Shown: piece by piece, positions 8,183 to 17,471 of the stretch
Layout of the letters: the number at the start of each line of letters is the position of its first letter
How positions within the stretch are numbered: the stretch's first letter is position 1
Origin: Treponema sp.
Lineage (GTDB): Bacteria; Spirochaetota; Spirochaetia; Treponematales; Breznakiellaceae
Direction of reading: 5' to 3'
DNA: 64,000 nt
Assembly (NCBI GenBank): GCA_009781635.1
Contig: WQXU01000007.1
Location: 47,724 to 111,723, forward strand
Made by a program: the position numbers and the translations under genes
Notes under the pieces: generated by a model
Seen by the model: the letters and a program-made list of their open reading frames with translations, nothing else
Told to the model about the DNA's origin: nothing
The model's database searches: none

Positions 8183-9703
8183 ATGAATAACGAGCGTAGC
8201 TCGGCTGTTGGTTCCGCCCCCGAACTTGTTGTGGATGAAGAGAAAATCAAAAAAGCCATACAGTCCGGACTTCCTCTTACAATTACAACATATACTCTTC
8301 CAAAAGAAATCGAAATATATATCGAGCAAGTGGTGGATGCATTTCTGCGGCATATGAATCAGTTAAAATTAAAGGATTACATTATTTACTGTGTGCAGGA
8401 ACTTGTAGTTAACGCCAAGAAAGCAAATACAAAGCGCGTATTTTTTACAGAACGCGGTTTAAATATTAACAATGAAAAAGATTACGCTGCAGGAATGGTT
8501 GACTTTAAAGAAGAGACCATCGGCAATATTCAGCATTATCTGAAACTCCAGAAGGAAAAAGGCCTTTATATAAAAGTTGTTTTACAGGTAAAGAGAAACA
8601 CAATTAACATTGAAATACGCAATAACAGCACTGCCAATAAAATGGAACAGCTTAGAATTCAGGACAAGATGGCAAGATCAAGGCAGTATGACAGTATGGA
8701 AGACGCTTTCTCTTCTGTTCTTGATGATTCTGAGGGTGCGGGTCTTGGCCTTGTAATCCTTGTTTTAATGCTGAAGAAGATAGGGCTTAATGATGATGCG
8801 TTCACAATAAAATCAACCGATAAATGCACAATTGCAAGCATTTCCATTCCGCTTGATCAGGCAATGATAGAAAACATCTCGGTTCTTTCAGATGAAATTG
8901 TGCAAAATATAAACAGCCTTCCGCAATTCCCGGAAAATGTTCTGCATATTCAAAGGCTTATAAATGATCCAAGTTCTGACATGCCGACAATCGCAAGGCA
9001 AATTTCCATAGACCCGGCGCTTACTGCCGACCTGTTAAAGATTGTCAATTCTGCGCAGTACATGTTATCCAAGAAGGTCGAAAATATTTCTGATGCTGTG
9101 AAAATGATAGGCATAAAAGGAATTAAAAACCTGCTTTATTCTTATGGAACGCAAAAAGTTCTTGGCGACGATACTGTCGATAAAAAGAAACTCTGGGAAC
9201 ATTCGTACAGAACTGCCTTTTATGCCTATAACCTTATTAAGAACTTTAAAAATGACAATAACCTTCTTGAAGATGTTTATGTCAGCGGTATTTTACACGA
9301 TATGGGAAAAATTATTTTTTCCAATGTGCGTCCTGAGCTGCTCAACAAGATTAAGGGTTTCTGCTCAGATAAAAATGTTCCCGCATCGACATTCGAGGAT
9401 CTTTCCGCAGGCATGAACCACGCCGAGCTTGGCGCTTTAATCGCCGAGAAATGGAACTTCCCTGACAAGCTTGTAGCTGCAATTCGTTATCACCACGATC
9501 CGGAAGCTGCGCCGAAGGCCTGCAAGGATCTTGTAGACACAGTTTACCTTGCCAACATGTTCTGCGAGTACGAAAACGGCAATATCAATTTTGATCAGTT
9601 TGACCAGGGTCCCATGGAAAATTATAAATTTAATAGTAAAAAACAGATTGATGCTTTGCTGGAACGGCTCTCCAGGGGATTTATGAGGGAAGGTCAATTC
9701 TAG
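8183..9703 (+). CDS. HDOD signalling protein with N-terminal HATPase-like domain
   Basis: A 506-residue protein. Residues about 60-225 resemble a GHKL ATPase: an N-box-like QELVVNAKKA and a G-box DSEGAGLGLVILVLMLKKIG. Residues about 240-450 form an HDOD domain (LPQFPENVLHIQRLINDPSS, then ARQISIDPALTADLLKIVNS, then GILHDMGKIIFSN and a later RYHHDP). HDOD proteins act in bacterial signalling and often lack phosphohydrolase activity, although HDMGK is retained here. The ATPase-HDOD union suggests an anti-sigma or kinase-type input. GGGAG precedes the ATG. The sigma-factor gene lies upstream on the other strand and may or may not be related in function. Confidence 0.75.
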   Translation: MNNERSSAVGSAPELVVDEEKIKKAIQSGLPLTITTYTLPKEIEIYIEQVVDAFLRHMNQLKLKDYIIYCVQELVVNAKKANTKRVFFTERGLNINNEKDYAAGMVDFKEETIGNIQHYLKLQKEKGLYIKVVLQVKRNTINIEIRNNSTANKMEQLRIQDKMARSRQYDSMEDAFSSVLDDSEGAGLGLVILVLMLKKIGLNDDAFTIKSTDKCTIASISIPLDQAMIENISVLSDEIVQNINSLPQFPENVLHIQRLINDPSSDMPTIARQISIDPALTADLLKIVNSAQYMLSKKVENISDAVKMIGIKGIKNLLYSYGTQKVLGDDTVDKKKLWEHSYRTAFYAYNLIKNFKNDNNLLEDVYVSGILHDMGKIIFSNVRPELLNKIKGFCSDKNVPASTFEDLSAGMNHAELGALIAEKWNFPDKLVAAIRYHHDPEAAPKACKDLVDTVYLANMFCEYENGNINFDQFDQGPMENYKFNSKKQIDALLERLSRGFMREGQF

Positions 9704-9753
9704 TCTTTTTAAATGTATGCAGGATTATTTACTCAATTAGGGAATTATATGTG

Positions 9754-9878
9754 TGGTCGTGTGCGCTAAGCTACCCTGTGGGCTCCCGGTTGGGTGGCTT
9801 ATATGACGCACGCTTTGGCGTGACTGCATTGAACTTCACCCAAAGGTCGCCCACAGGGTAGCTTAGCGCACGCGACCA
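9754..9878. repeat. Large structured inverted-repeat element
   Basis: Two 30-nt arms (29 of 30 complementary, the T/C difference at arm position 7) enclose 65 nt that contains nested stems: TTGGGTG paired with CACCCAA, and CACGC with GCGTG. The GC content is far above the surrounding DNA. It sits between the HDOD gene and the convergent GYF gene. Possible roles: dispersed palindromic repeat, structured RNA or bidirectional terminator. Confidence 0.7.
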
Positions 9879-9917
9879 GATATTTGTTTAACTAAGAGTT
9901 TACATAAACGGAAAAGG

Positions 9918-11072
9918 TTAAAAAGCGAAACCTGCTCCCAAATAAATCATTCTATATCCTGGCCTGCCTACATTTTTTGATAAAACAATAGGATATGTTA
10001 TACATGGCATCAAATAAAAACCACCGGCTTTACCAACATCTATTTTCCAGCCTAATTCAGGAATAATTGTAAATCCATTGAAAATATAGTCATGATGTAT
10101 ATGATAAATACCTTCAATTTCTTCATTATAACCCAATCCAATACCTAAAAAGAAAGTCTTACCCCATGGATAAAGACGAAAAAATGTATTTATTTCATAA
10201 TATTCAGGAGCAATCATAGGATCAGAAAAAGGATTCCAATATGCATTTACTCCAAGCGATATTTTTGAACCAAGCATTCTCTCATATCTTACTCCAATGC
10301 CGGCAAAAGCTAATTCGAAAGAGAGCCAGTTATCTCTAGCATTCGCGCTCTTTACTGCATTGTCCTCTCCGCGCTCCCCGCCGGCAGTTTGTTGAGTGGA
10401 ATCATTTTGAGAACGGGAAACAAATGTAAGGGATGCTGGAGGTCCTATCTTATATTCAAGAACAATTGTTGGCCCGGGTGTTCTAATCCAATTAATACCA
10501 GGTATATTTCTTGGCGGATAAGTATGAGTCTGTGCAAGCGTTATGATAACGCCCTCATTCGTATCTTCTGATGCAAAAGCGCCGGCTAGAAAATCCCTTC
10601 CATTACGTTTTGCTATCCATGTGTCGCCGCCGAAAACAAATTGTAAATTGTTTCCGACTATGGGAATAGCAGGCATTCGATTTAATGTCTGTTGTAATAA
10701 AGTCGGCTCGCCTAACCTCGGAATAGCAGGTACATCATTAGTTTGTGTGACTTGTCCTGTTTGCGGAGCCGCTGTTTGATTTGGGAGCGCTGGAGGCGTT
10801 GGCAAAGGAGGAGGCGTTGCAGATATTAAAGGCGCCAGCTCCGCTATTGTTCCTGCGGCTGCCCATCCTGTCATCCCTTCTTTCCACACAAGTGAAGTTC
10901 TTGTTAATTGTCCGCGTTCAACCAGCTGCCTAAGGCCGGCTGTATCATACGGCCCTGTAATCTGCTCATTTATATTCACAAAGTAACCAGTTAAATTGGC
11001 TTGACTAAATACAATCCCGCCTGCGCTTATAAATATGATGCAAACTACGAAAACAAATACTGTTTTTTTCAT
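9918..11072 (-). CDS. GYF_2-domain outer-membrane protein
   Basis: About 384 residues. I prefer the ATG at 11072 over the track start at 11093 because AAGGAG lies 7 bp before it and because MKKTVFVFVVCIIFISAGG then begins a clean signal peptide. Residues about 25-80 form a GYF_2 (DUF4339-like) domain: GYFVNINEQITGPYDTAGLR, then LVWKEGMTGWAAA. A Pro-rich linker follows. The last 130 residues alternate polar and aromatic residues and finish FAF, as in outer-membrane beta-barrels. GYF_2 domains probably bind peptides. A divergent XRE gene lies 137 bp away. Confidence 0.7.
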   Translation of the reverse strand: MKKTVFVFVVCIIFISAGGIVFSQANLTGYFVNINEQITGPYDTAGLRQLVERGQLTRTSLVWKEGMTGWAAAGTIAELAPLISATPPPLPTPPALPNQTAAPQTGQVTQTNDVPAIPRLGEPTLLQQTLNRMPAIPIVGNNLQFVFGGDTWIAKRNGRDFLAGAFASEDTNEGVIITLAQTHTYPPRNIPGINWIRTPGPTIVLEYKIGPPASLTFVSRSQNDSTQQTAGGERGEDNAVKSANARDNWLSFELAFAGIGVRYERMLGSKISLGVNAYWNPFSDPMIAPEYYEINTFFRLYPWGKTFFLGIGLGYNEEIEGIYHIHHDYIFNGFTIIPELGWKIDVGKAGGFYLMPCITYPIVLSKNVGRPGYRMIYLGAGFAF

Positions 11073-11123
11073 TAATTTCTCCTTAAATATCACCTAAAAC
11101 CCCAAAAAACTGTCTTAATTCAA

Positions 11124-11200
11124 CAGGTGCTATTAGCTAATATTATAGCGCTTATACGTGAGCGTCAAGCTACTTTTATTGTATTAACAGGAGCTATTAG
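11124..11200. promoter_or_regulatory. Direct repeat and palindrome in GYF/XRE divergent region
   Basis: CAGGTGCTATTAG (11124-11136) recurs as CAGGAGCTATTAG (11188-11200). The first copy overlaps the perfect palindrome ATTAGCTAAT (11132-11141). Both contain the CTATTAG heptamer found in the other two surface-protein/XRE intergenic regions. I infer an operator for the XRE protein. Confidence 0.5.
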
Positions 11201-11208
11201 AGTAGGAT

Positions 11209-11532
11209 ATGGCGCTTCAAAAGATATTCATGACAAATATGAAAAAATATCGAAAGCAGGCAGGGTTAACCCAGGAAAAGCTTGCAGAGGCTTGCAATAC
11301 CGATCCCTGCTATATAAGGCAAATTGAAACAGGGCGCCGTTGTCCCTCATTTGAATATGTGGAGCGAATCGCCAATGCATTGGGTATTGCGCCTCATCGT
11401 TTGTTTTATGACGAAATTGATGCAGAAAATGATGAATTCATAAATCTTTTTATGGAACAAAAGCAAAAAATAAAGACCATGCTTGTAGAGAACATCTCCC
11501 GGATTTGCCTAATGCTGGATGAACAGCAATAG
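11209..11532 (+). CDS. XRE-family transcriptional regulator
   Basis: A 107-residue protein. The helix-turn-helix covers about residues 10-65 (NMKKYRKQAGLTQEKLAEA, then YIRQIETGRRCPSFEYVERI), then IANALGIAPHRLFYD and a helical tail with repeated charged and hydrophobic residues. It is the second of three related regulators in the window, each divergent from an envelope-protein gene. The start at 11209 keeps the LQKIF helix, but the ATG at 11230 is also possible because the ribosome binding site (AGGAG) is rather far from 11209. Confidence 0.78.
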   Translation: MALQKIFMTNMKKYRKQAGLTQEKLAEACNTDPCYIRQIETGRRCPSFEYVERIANALGIAPHRLFYDEIDAENDEFINLFMEQKQKIKTMLVENISRICLMLDEQQ

Positions 11533-11603
11533 AAACTGTCTTCTCAACGCTTTGTGTCCTTACTCTGGAATTTACCTGGCAGAAATGATACACTGGCAAA
11601 TCT

Positions 11604-14570
11604 ATGTTTCTTAAGCGCCTCTCTATTCTTGGTTTCAAGTCATTTGCAGACCGTACGGAAATAGAATTTAACGATGGAATCACGGCTCTTTTAGGCCCCA
11701 ATGGCTGCGGGAAATCCAATGTTGTGGATGCGGTCAAGTGGGTTTTGGGTGAGCATGCTATCAGATCGCTGCGCGCTGAAAAAATGGAAGATGTTATCTT
11801 CAGCGGCACGGAGTCCCGAAAGCCGTTAAATGTAGCGGAAGTTGCCCTTTCCATCGCAAACGAAACCGGCCTTCTGCCAATGGATATGCCGGAAATCGAA
11901 ATAAAGAGGCGGCTGTACCGTTCCGGAGAAAGCGAGTACTTTATCAACGGGACGCAGGTTCGGCTCAAAGACATTCGCGAATTGTTCTGGGACACGGGCG
12001 TAGGCAAGACTGCGTACTCTGTCATGGAACAGGGAAAAATTGACCAAATACTTTCATCAAAACCCGAGGAAAGGCGTTACCTTTTTGAAGAAGCGGCCGG
12101 CATCACAAGGTACAGAGAACGGGGCGCAGAAGCGGAACGAAACCTTGCCAAGACCGAAGAGAATGTGCGCCAGGTTGAAATAATACTGAACGAGGTAAAA
12201 CGTTCTCATGACAGCCTTAAAATACAATCGGAGAAAACTTTAAAATACCGCTCGCTCCGCGATGAAATTTTCAATTACGAACTTGATATTCAACTGCTGC
12301 GGTTAAAACAGTTTAAATACGAAAGGGACGAGAAAAACGAAACACTAAGACGCAGGACTGCCGATCGCGACAGAATACGCGCAGAAATGGAAGCTGAAAA
12401 CAAGGCGCTGGAAGCAAACATGGACGAAGTAAACTCCATGGAAGCACGGCTTGTCGAACTGCAGAAAAACATTTACGGTCTTGCTCTGGAAAAAAATGCG
12501 AAAGAGAACGAGATTCGCCTGTTCAATGAACAGCGCGGTGAAAATAAAATCAAGATAGGACAAAACGAAGAGCGCGAAAAACAATCCATAGAAAAAATAA
12601 CAGAATTAAATACAGATGCTGCGGGACAGGATGCGGTTGTACAGGATCTGCAGAAACAATGCGAAAGCATAGAAGAAAATATCCGTTCATTTGAAGAAAA
12701 TATTCATCTTGCCGCATCGCGTATAAGCGAAAACGAAAAAGAAACGCGCAGAGCCGAAGATGAAATAAAAAATATCGAAAAAGAACTAGCCGGACTTGAA
12801 AAAGAACTTGCAAAAATAACAGATGACATTGTCGCTGAACTTGATGCAGGTTTAAAAAAAGCAGGCTATTCGGCGGCGGAACGCAGAAATGCAGAAGAAG
12901 CGCTGCAGGAAATACTTGGACGGCTTCGCACCACTCTCTCCGGAAGGGATGCATTGTTCCGTGATATAACTGTTGTTGCAGATGCAAAAGGCAGCGTAGA
13001 GTCTGCGGAAATAAAGCGCATAACAGAAAGCCTTGCAGCAGGCCTTGCGGAAGCTGCCGCCGGAGCGGACAAGGCCGTAGAACTTTTTGAACGTTACCGG
13101 AAACACACACCGACCTTCATTGATGAGTTTCTTGCGCCGCAGGGTATTATTACAAAGAAGCGCGCATTGGATGCTCAGATAAGAAACGCAAAGGACGGCA
13201 TTGAGGAAAGGCGCCAGCGTATAAAAACACTGCACGAAGACAATATCAATTTGATGGCAAAAATTGATGAATACCGCGCTACCCTTGAAAACATGAAAGT
13301 TAACCGCGCGCAGATGAAAGCCCGCGCACAGTCTGCAGAGGATCAGGCGCGGCTTATAAGGCGCGAGTTATCAGGCCAGGAAGGAATTCTAAAAAACATC
13401 CGCGACGAGCTTTCGCTTTACCGCAAAAGACTGGGAGAGATTGATGTCCGTATTTCCGCCGTTCAGACAGAAATAGCAGGCATAGAAGAAAAAACAAAGG
13501 CCTTTACCTCCGAGCTTGAAAAACTTGAAAAAGATATCCGGAAAAGAAATGATAATGTTGCGGGGAAAAAAGTTGTTATTAACAAGCGGATGGCGGAACT
13601 TTCCAAAGTGCAGGAAGCCCTGGAAAAAATTCACCTTGAGCTTGTTCAATCAGATATGGAAATAAAGAACATTCAGGAAAATTTCAGGGAAACTCATTCC
13701 AGGGATTTAATGGAGTTCGAAGAGCGGACTTTCAATATTACAGCATCTCCTGCGTCACTGCGCGAAAAACTTGCAGCATCCCGCGCGAAGATAAAAGAGC
13801 TTGGCTCTGTAAATCTTATGGCCCCGGAAGAATATGCAGAAACAAAACAACGTTACGATTTTTATAATAATCAGATGGCAGACCTGGAAAAGGCGCGCAA
13901 AGACCTTGAAGATCTGACATCGGAAATCCGCCAGGAATCTTCGCAGTTATTCCTTGACACATACAACCGCATAAAGAAAAATTTTCACAATATGTTCCGC
14001 AGGCTCTTTGGCGGCGGACGCGCAGAACTTAGGCTCTCAGATCCAAATCATGTTCTGGAATCGGGCATTGAGATTCTTGCCCAGCCGCCGGGAAAAAAAC
14101 TTGAACATTTAAGCCTGCTGTCCGGCGGCGAATGTTCAATGACGGCCGTGGCTCTTCTTTTTGCAACTTACATGGTTAAGCCGTCTCCCTTCTGTCTGTT
14201 AGACGAAATTGACGCTGCGCTTGACGAACAGAATGTAGGCCGTTTTATCCACCTTCTGCGCGAGTTCAGCGATACAAGCCAGTTCATTATTATTACGCAT
14301 AACAAAAAAACCACTACGGGAGCCGGAACATTAATCGGTGTAACCATGCAGGAATCCGGCGTAACAAAATTGATAACGGCGCGGCTTAAACACGGTGAAC
14401 TTGATATCTCAGACGGACCTGTGCCGCAAAGCGAGCTGTGGGATACAGACGGATTATTCGAAGAAGAAGATGTCCCGCCGGAAGAGGGCAGGCAGCTTCC
14501 CGCCGGCATAAACGACCCGAAAAAAGTAACTCAGGAACAGCTAAGACCAATCAGATCACGGAAAGAATAA
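11604..14570 (+). CDS. smc: Chromosome partition protein SMC
   Basis: A 988-residue SMC ATPase. The Walker A GPNGCGKSN is near residue 32, a long coiled coil occupies about 170-780 with a hinge-like interruption around 390-500, then come the signature LLSGGECSM at about 837 and Walker B FCLLDEIDAALDEQN at about 864. The protein loads with ScpAB and compacts and segregates the chromosome. It is somewhat shorter than the usual 1150-1200 residues, and the hinge region looks reduced and Ala-rich. No clear ribosome binding site precedes the ATG at 11604, but the N-terminal MFLKRLSILGFKSFAD is canonical. Confidence 0.93.
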   Translation: MFLKRLSILGFKSFADRTEIEFNDGITALLGPNGCGKSNVVDAVKWVLGEHAIRSLRAEKMEDVIFSGTESRKPLNVAEVALSIANETGLLPMDMPEIEIKRRLYRSGESEYFINGTQVRLKDIRELFWDTGVGKTAYSVMEQGKIDQILSSKPEERRYLFEEAAGITRYRERGAEAERNLAKTEENVRQVEIILNEVKRSHDSLKIQSEKTLKYRSLRDEIFNYELDIQLLRLKQFKYERDEKNETLRRRTADRDRIRAEMEAENKALEANMDEVNSMEARLVELQKNIYGLALEKNAKENEIRLFNEQRGENKIKIGQNEEREKQSIEKITELNTDAAGQDAVVQDLQKQCESIEENIRSFEENIHLAASRISENEKETRRAEDEIKNIEKELAGLEKELAKITDDIVAELDAGLKKAGYSAAERRNAEEALQEILGRLRTTLSGRDALFRDITVVADAKGSVESAEIKRITESLAAGLAEAAAGADKAVELFERYRKHTPTFIDEFLAPQGIITKKRALDAQIRNAKDGIEERRQRIKTLHEDNINLMAKIDEYRATLENMKVNRAQMKARAQSAEDQARLIRRELSGQEGILKNIRDELSLYRKRLGEIDVRISAVQTEIAGIEEKTKAFTSELEKLEKDIRKRNDNVAGKKVVINKRMAELSKVQEALEKIHLELVQSDMEIKNIQENFRETHSRDLMEFEERTFNITASPASLREKLAASRAKIKELGSVNLMAPEEYAETKQRYDFYNNQMADLEKARKDLEDLTSEIRQESSQLFLDTYNRIKKNFHNMFRRLFGGGRAELRLSDPNHVLESGIEILAQPPGKKLEHLSLLSGGECSMTAVALLFATYMVKPSPFCLLDEIDAALDEQNVGRFIHLLREFSDTSQFIIITHNKKTTTGAGTLIGVTMQESGVTKLITARLKHGELDISDGPVPQSELWDTDGLFEEEDVPPEEGRQLPAGINDPKKVTQEQLRPIRSRKE

Positions 14571-14670
14571 TTACTAACAGAACGCCTCAAAAGTGAAATA
14601 TTTTACATGACGTTAAGAGAAATTGTTACGATTGCAGCTGCCTTGATATCTTTTAAGTTTAAATAATATT

Positions 14671-15078
14671 TTAATTAATAATAAACTCCGCCCAGGAATA
14701 TTGCACCATAAATCTGCCTAAATAGTTATTTATAGAACCGCTGCCGGATTTAAGGAAATCGTACATGTCGCATGAGAATTTATCAGGTGCAACAGCAAGA
14801 TACCCGCGCTCTTTTATCAGGATATCGTGAAATCCTTCTGTCTTCAGAGTCTGGTTTAAATCTGCCACAATCTGCCTGAATTGGCTCTTTAACGATTCAG
14901 AATCATTTTTATCTTCCCAAATAACCGCAATTATTTCATTAATACTGCATCTTGCTCCATTCTTACTGACTAGGTACGCAAATATTTCTTTTGCTTTTGA
15001 GCGCTGAAAACGAAGCGGTTTATCATTAACAAAAACATCAAAATTGCCAAAGCACTGAACACGCAGCCTTTTATTATT
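14671..15078 (-). pseudogene. Response regulator remnant, effector domain only
   Basis: The frame from about 15078 encodes RLRVQCFGNFDVFVNDKPLR, then KAKEIFAYLVSKNGARCSIN and a C-terminal FMVQYSWAEF. It is closely parallel to the effector domain of the intact regulator at 17472-18272. The receiver domain is missing except for its last helix (SDYIMKPVSKNGVLKAMERL), which is encoded in the frame of the upstream kinase gene. A frameshift in an A-rich stretch (AATAATAAAAGG) separates the two. It is therefore a deleted and frameshifted regulator with no phosphorylation site. Confidence 0.75.
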
Positions 15079-17312
15079 GGATTCCGCAAACGTTCCATTG
15101 CCTTTAACACCCCGTTTTTGGAAACAGGCTTCATAATATAATCGCTTGCTGCAACTGTAAAAGCGTCTCCTTTTTTTGGAATTGAAATAATGGCGGTCGT
15201 TCCATGTCCGGGCTTGCTTTGTATATATAAAGTTCCCTGGCACATTGCCAAAAGACGGTTACGAACTTTCTCTATACCGGTATGTATTCGATCCTCCGGT
15301 AACGTTCGATCCTCTGGGAACGGGCACCCTTCCTGTATAGGCATTTCAATATTAAAACCTGCGCCATCGTCAGTAACAATGACGAAAATTTCATTTTCTG
15401 TTTCCTGCGTACTGATAGTTACTGTTCCGCCGTCTTCTGTTTTTGTCACCCCGTGCCGCACAGCGATTTCCACGATAGGCTGCAAGGTAAGCACAGGCAG
15501 CATAAAATTACGCACTTTAATGTTATAAACGATGTTAAGCCTTTCTTCAAAGCGTTTTTTTTCTATTTTTAAATAGTTTTTTACTTGATGGAATTCTTTG
15601 TCAAAAGTGATTAGTTCATTATGAACAAGCGAATCCAGATTACCCCGCAGGTATTCAGCAAACTCAACTACAGTCTCCTCCGCTTTCTTCGGGTTTTTTA
15701 TGCAAAAATATTTTATAACCGAAAGAACATTGTAAAGAAAATGCGGCTGTATTTGTGTCTTTATAATGGTTATAAGCTCCTGTGACAGTTTGTGTTCCGC
15801 TTTTATTTTATCGTCAATTAAGGTTTTTATGTCCGCAGCCATAGAGTTCACAGCGTTCTTTATTTTATCAAACTCATCGTTATAACTGCCTTCAATTTTA
15901 GTATCTAAATCACCTTCGGCTATTTTACCTATTCCGCTGACCAGCGTTTTAACAGGACTTAGAAGCCCGCTTAGAACGAAATACACAACTATAGCCATAA
16001 TAATAAGCGCAAGGAGCAAAGTCCGAATCGATTCAAGAAGCAGCTGGTTACGCTCTCTGTGAAAATCTTCTTCCGGCACAAGTCCGATGATTGTATGACC
16101 ATCTGTGTTTTTATACCCTGCGTAGTAGAGAGTATTATCTATGCTTACCCATGTGAATCCGCTGCCGGCGCTTACGGTTTTGTACCATTCATATTCTGTG
16201 ACATCCCTGCCTCTTAACGTATCGTATGGGTAAGCGATTATATATCCTGCAGCCAGCACCATTCCATACCCGGTTTGCCCGATTGCCGTTTCCGAAATAG
16301 TTTTATCAATATTTATTTGCTCTTGTACCCTTGCAATAACATCAGCATTAAACCCAAGCTGGATAAACCCGCCGCCTGAACGCGCAACGCCTGTATAATG
16401 GTTGATTTGCCCAAAAGCGCCGTCCGGCAGCAGCGATACGCGCGGTTCTTCGGTTAATTCGGTCAGCGTTCCGCCGGCGAGCGCCATGTAAACGCTTGTG
16501 GTCGGCGTTGATTTGTAATCAAAGCCAATCAATTTTTCGTCGTTGCTGTTGGTAAGAATTCCATCTGCATTTACAATATTTATTTCATAGATATCAAGCT
16601 CAGAAGCAAGCTGCTGCAGAGCTTGCGGCGATATATCCTCTTTCAGTTTATTCATTATGTTCGTCACATTAAAACCTACCTGAATAAACCCGCCGCCCGG
16701 AAGCGCAATGCCAGTGTAATGGTTCATCTGACCAATCGTGCCGTCGGGCAGTACAGATGCACGCGGTTCTTCAGACAGTTGGGTTTGGGTTGAGTCAGCA
16801 AGCCTCATATAAATTCTTGTAACAGGCGATGAATTATAATTAAAACCTATAAATCCGGGAAAATTGCTTTGGGTAATAATACCGTTTCTGTTTACAATAT
16901 TTATTTCGATAATATCCAATGCACGGGCAAGACGCTGGAGCTCGCCTGATGACATGTTATAGTCAGTATTTCTGATGATATAAGCGATTGATTTCGCTAC
17001 GGCGATATTTCTTTCGTTCATCGTTTCTTTAGTGTTTTCAGTCCGGGTGTCAAGAATGTCAGCGACGGTTTTTGCGATTGATATATGTTTTTCATTTAAT
17101 ATCTGTTTGGTTTCATCAAGGATGACATCCAAATGCCTTATCTGCGCCATAATACTGTCTGCGAAAATTTCAAGGTTAGCGTTTGTTTTTGATTCTACGC
17201 TTGCATCCAGCAGCCTGTAATTAATAAACGAAATAATCAATACCGATACCGTAAATACCGAGATTATTGGGATTAACACTTTTATTTTAAAGCTTAGCTT
17301 TTTACTTCCCAT
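14970..17312 (-). CDS. LytS/YehU-type sensor kinase fused to receiver remnant; N-box Asn lost
   Basis: A 780-residue protein. One TM helix lies near 10-30. The extracytoplasmic sensor contains two tandem similar units of about 110 residues, each with LDI.EINIVN and GGGFIQ.GFN, followed by a Cache-like segment. TM2 is near 420-445, then HAMP (LVSGIGKIAEGDLDTKI), a His_kinase block with IQPHFLYN (His at about 523) and an HATPase domain. The N-box reads QPIVEIAVRHG (about 610) where the paralogue at 18.3 kb has QPIVENAVKHG, so the ATP/Mg-contacting Asn is Ile. The last 60 residues are a fused receiver tail plus out-of-frame sequence. It is probably catalytically dead. Confidence 0.75.
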   Translation of the reverse strand: MGSKKLSFKIKVLIPIISVFTVSVLIISFINYRLLDASVESKTNANLEIFADSIMAQIRHLDVILDETKQILNEKHISIAKTVADILDTRTENTKETMNERNIAVAKSIAYIIRNTDYNMSSGELQRLARALDIIEINIVNRNGIITQSNFPGFIGFNYNSSPVTRIYMRLADSTQTQLSEEPRASVLPDGTIGQMNHYTGIALPGGGFIQVGFNVTNIMNKLKEDISPQALQQLASELDIYEINIVNADGILTNSNDEKLIGFDYKSTPTTSVYMALAGGTLTELTEEPRVSLLPDGAFGQINHYTGVARSGGGFIQLGFNADVIARVQEQINIDKTISETAIGQTGYGMVLAAGYIIAYPYDTLRGRDVTEYEWYKTVSAGSGFTWVSIDNTLYYAGYKNTDGHTIIGLVPEEDFHRERNQLLLESIRTLLLALIIMAIVVYFVLSGLLSPVKTLVSGIGKIAEGDLDTKIEGSYNDEFDKIKNAVNSMAADIKTLIDDKIKAEHKLSQELITIIKTQIQPHFLYNVLSVIKYFCIKNPKKAEETVVEFAEYLRGNLDSLVHNELITFDKEFHQVKNYLKIEKKRFEERLNIVYNIKVRNFMLPVLTLQPIVEIAVRHGVTKTEDGGTVTISTQETENEIFVIVTDDGAGFNIEMPIQEGCPFPEDRTLPEDRIHTGIEKVRNRLLAMCQGTLYIQSKPGHGTTAIISIPKKGDAFTVAASDYIMKPVSKNGVLKAMERLRNPIIKGCVFSALAILMFLLMINRFVFSAQKQKKYLRT

Positions 17313-17471
17313 AAAATAGTAAAATTATATATAACGAAGCGCAACAAATATGCAATAAATTTTTTGCTTTGGGAACAGTGTTTTTGATTGCGGTGCCAAA
17401 AACTGCTTCTTCATTCTATAAAGTATGATAACCAATGCACACCGAAAGAACACACAGAAAATATATGTACT

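Noticed and set aside
9754-9878. tRNA or attC site at the structured element
   Set aside because: No cloverleaf or anticodon arm, and the ends lack the RYYYAAC/GTTRRRY cores.
11127-11327. 66-residue ORF before and over the XRE gene start
   Set aside because: Overlaps the XRE gene in another frame, has no motif, and the XRE frame is clearly the coding one.
12550-13235. Long minus-strand ORFs within smc
   Set aside because: Antisense shadows of the coiled-coil coding region; compositions rich in Phe, Leu and Cys are typical of shadows.
15190-15528. 112-residue plus-strand ORF in the kinase ATPase region
   Set aside because: Antisense shadow; the minus strand shows clear histidine-kinase motifs.
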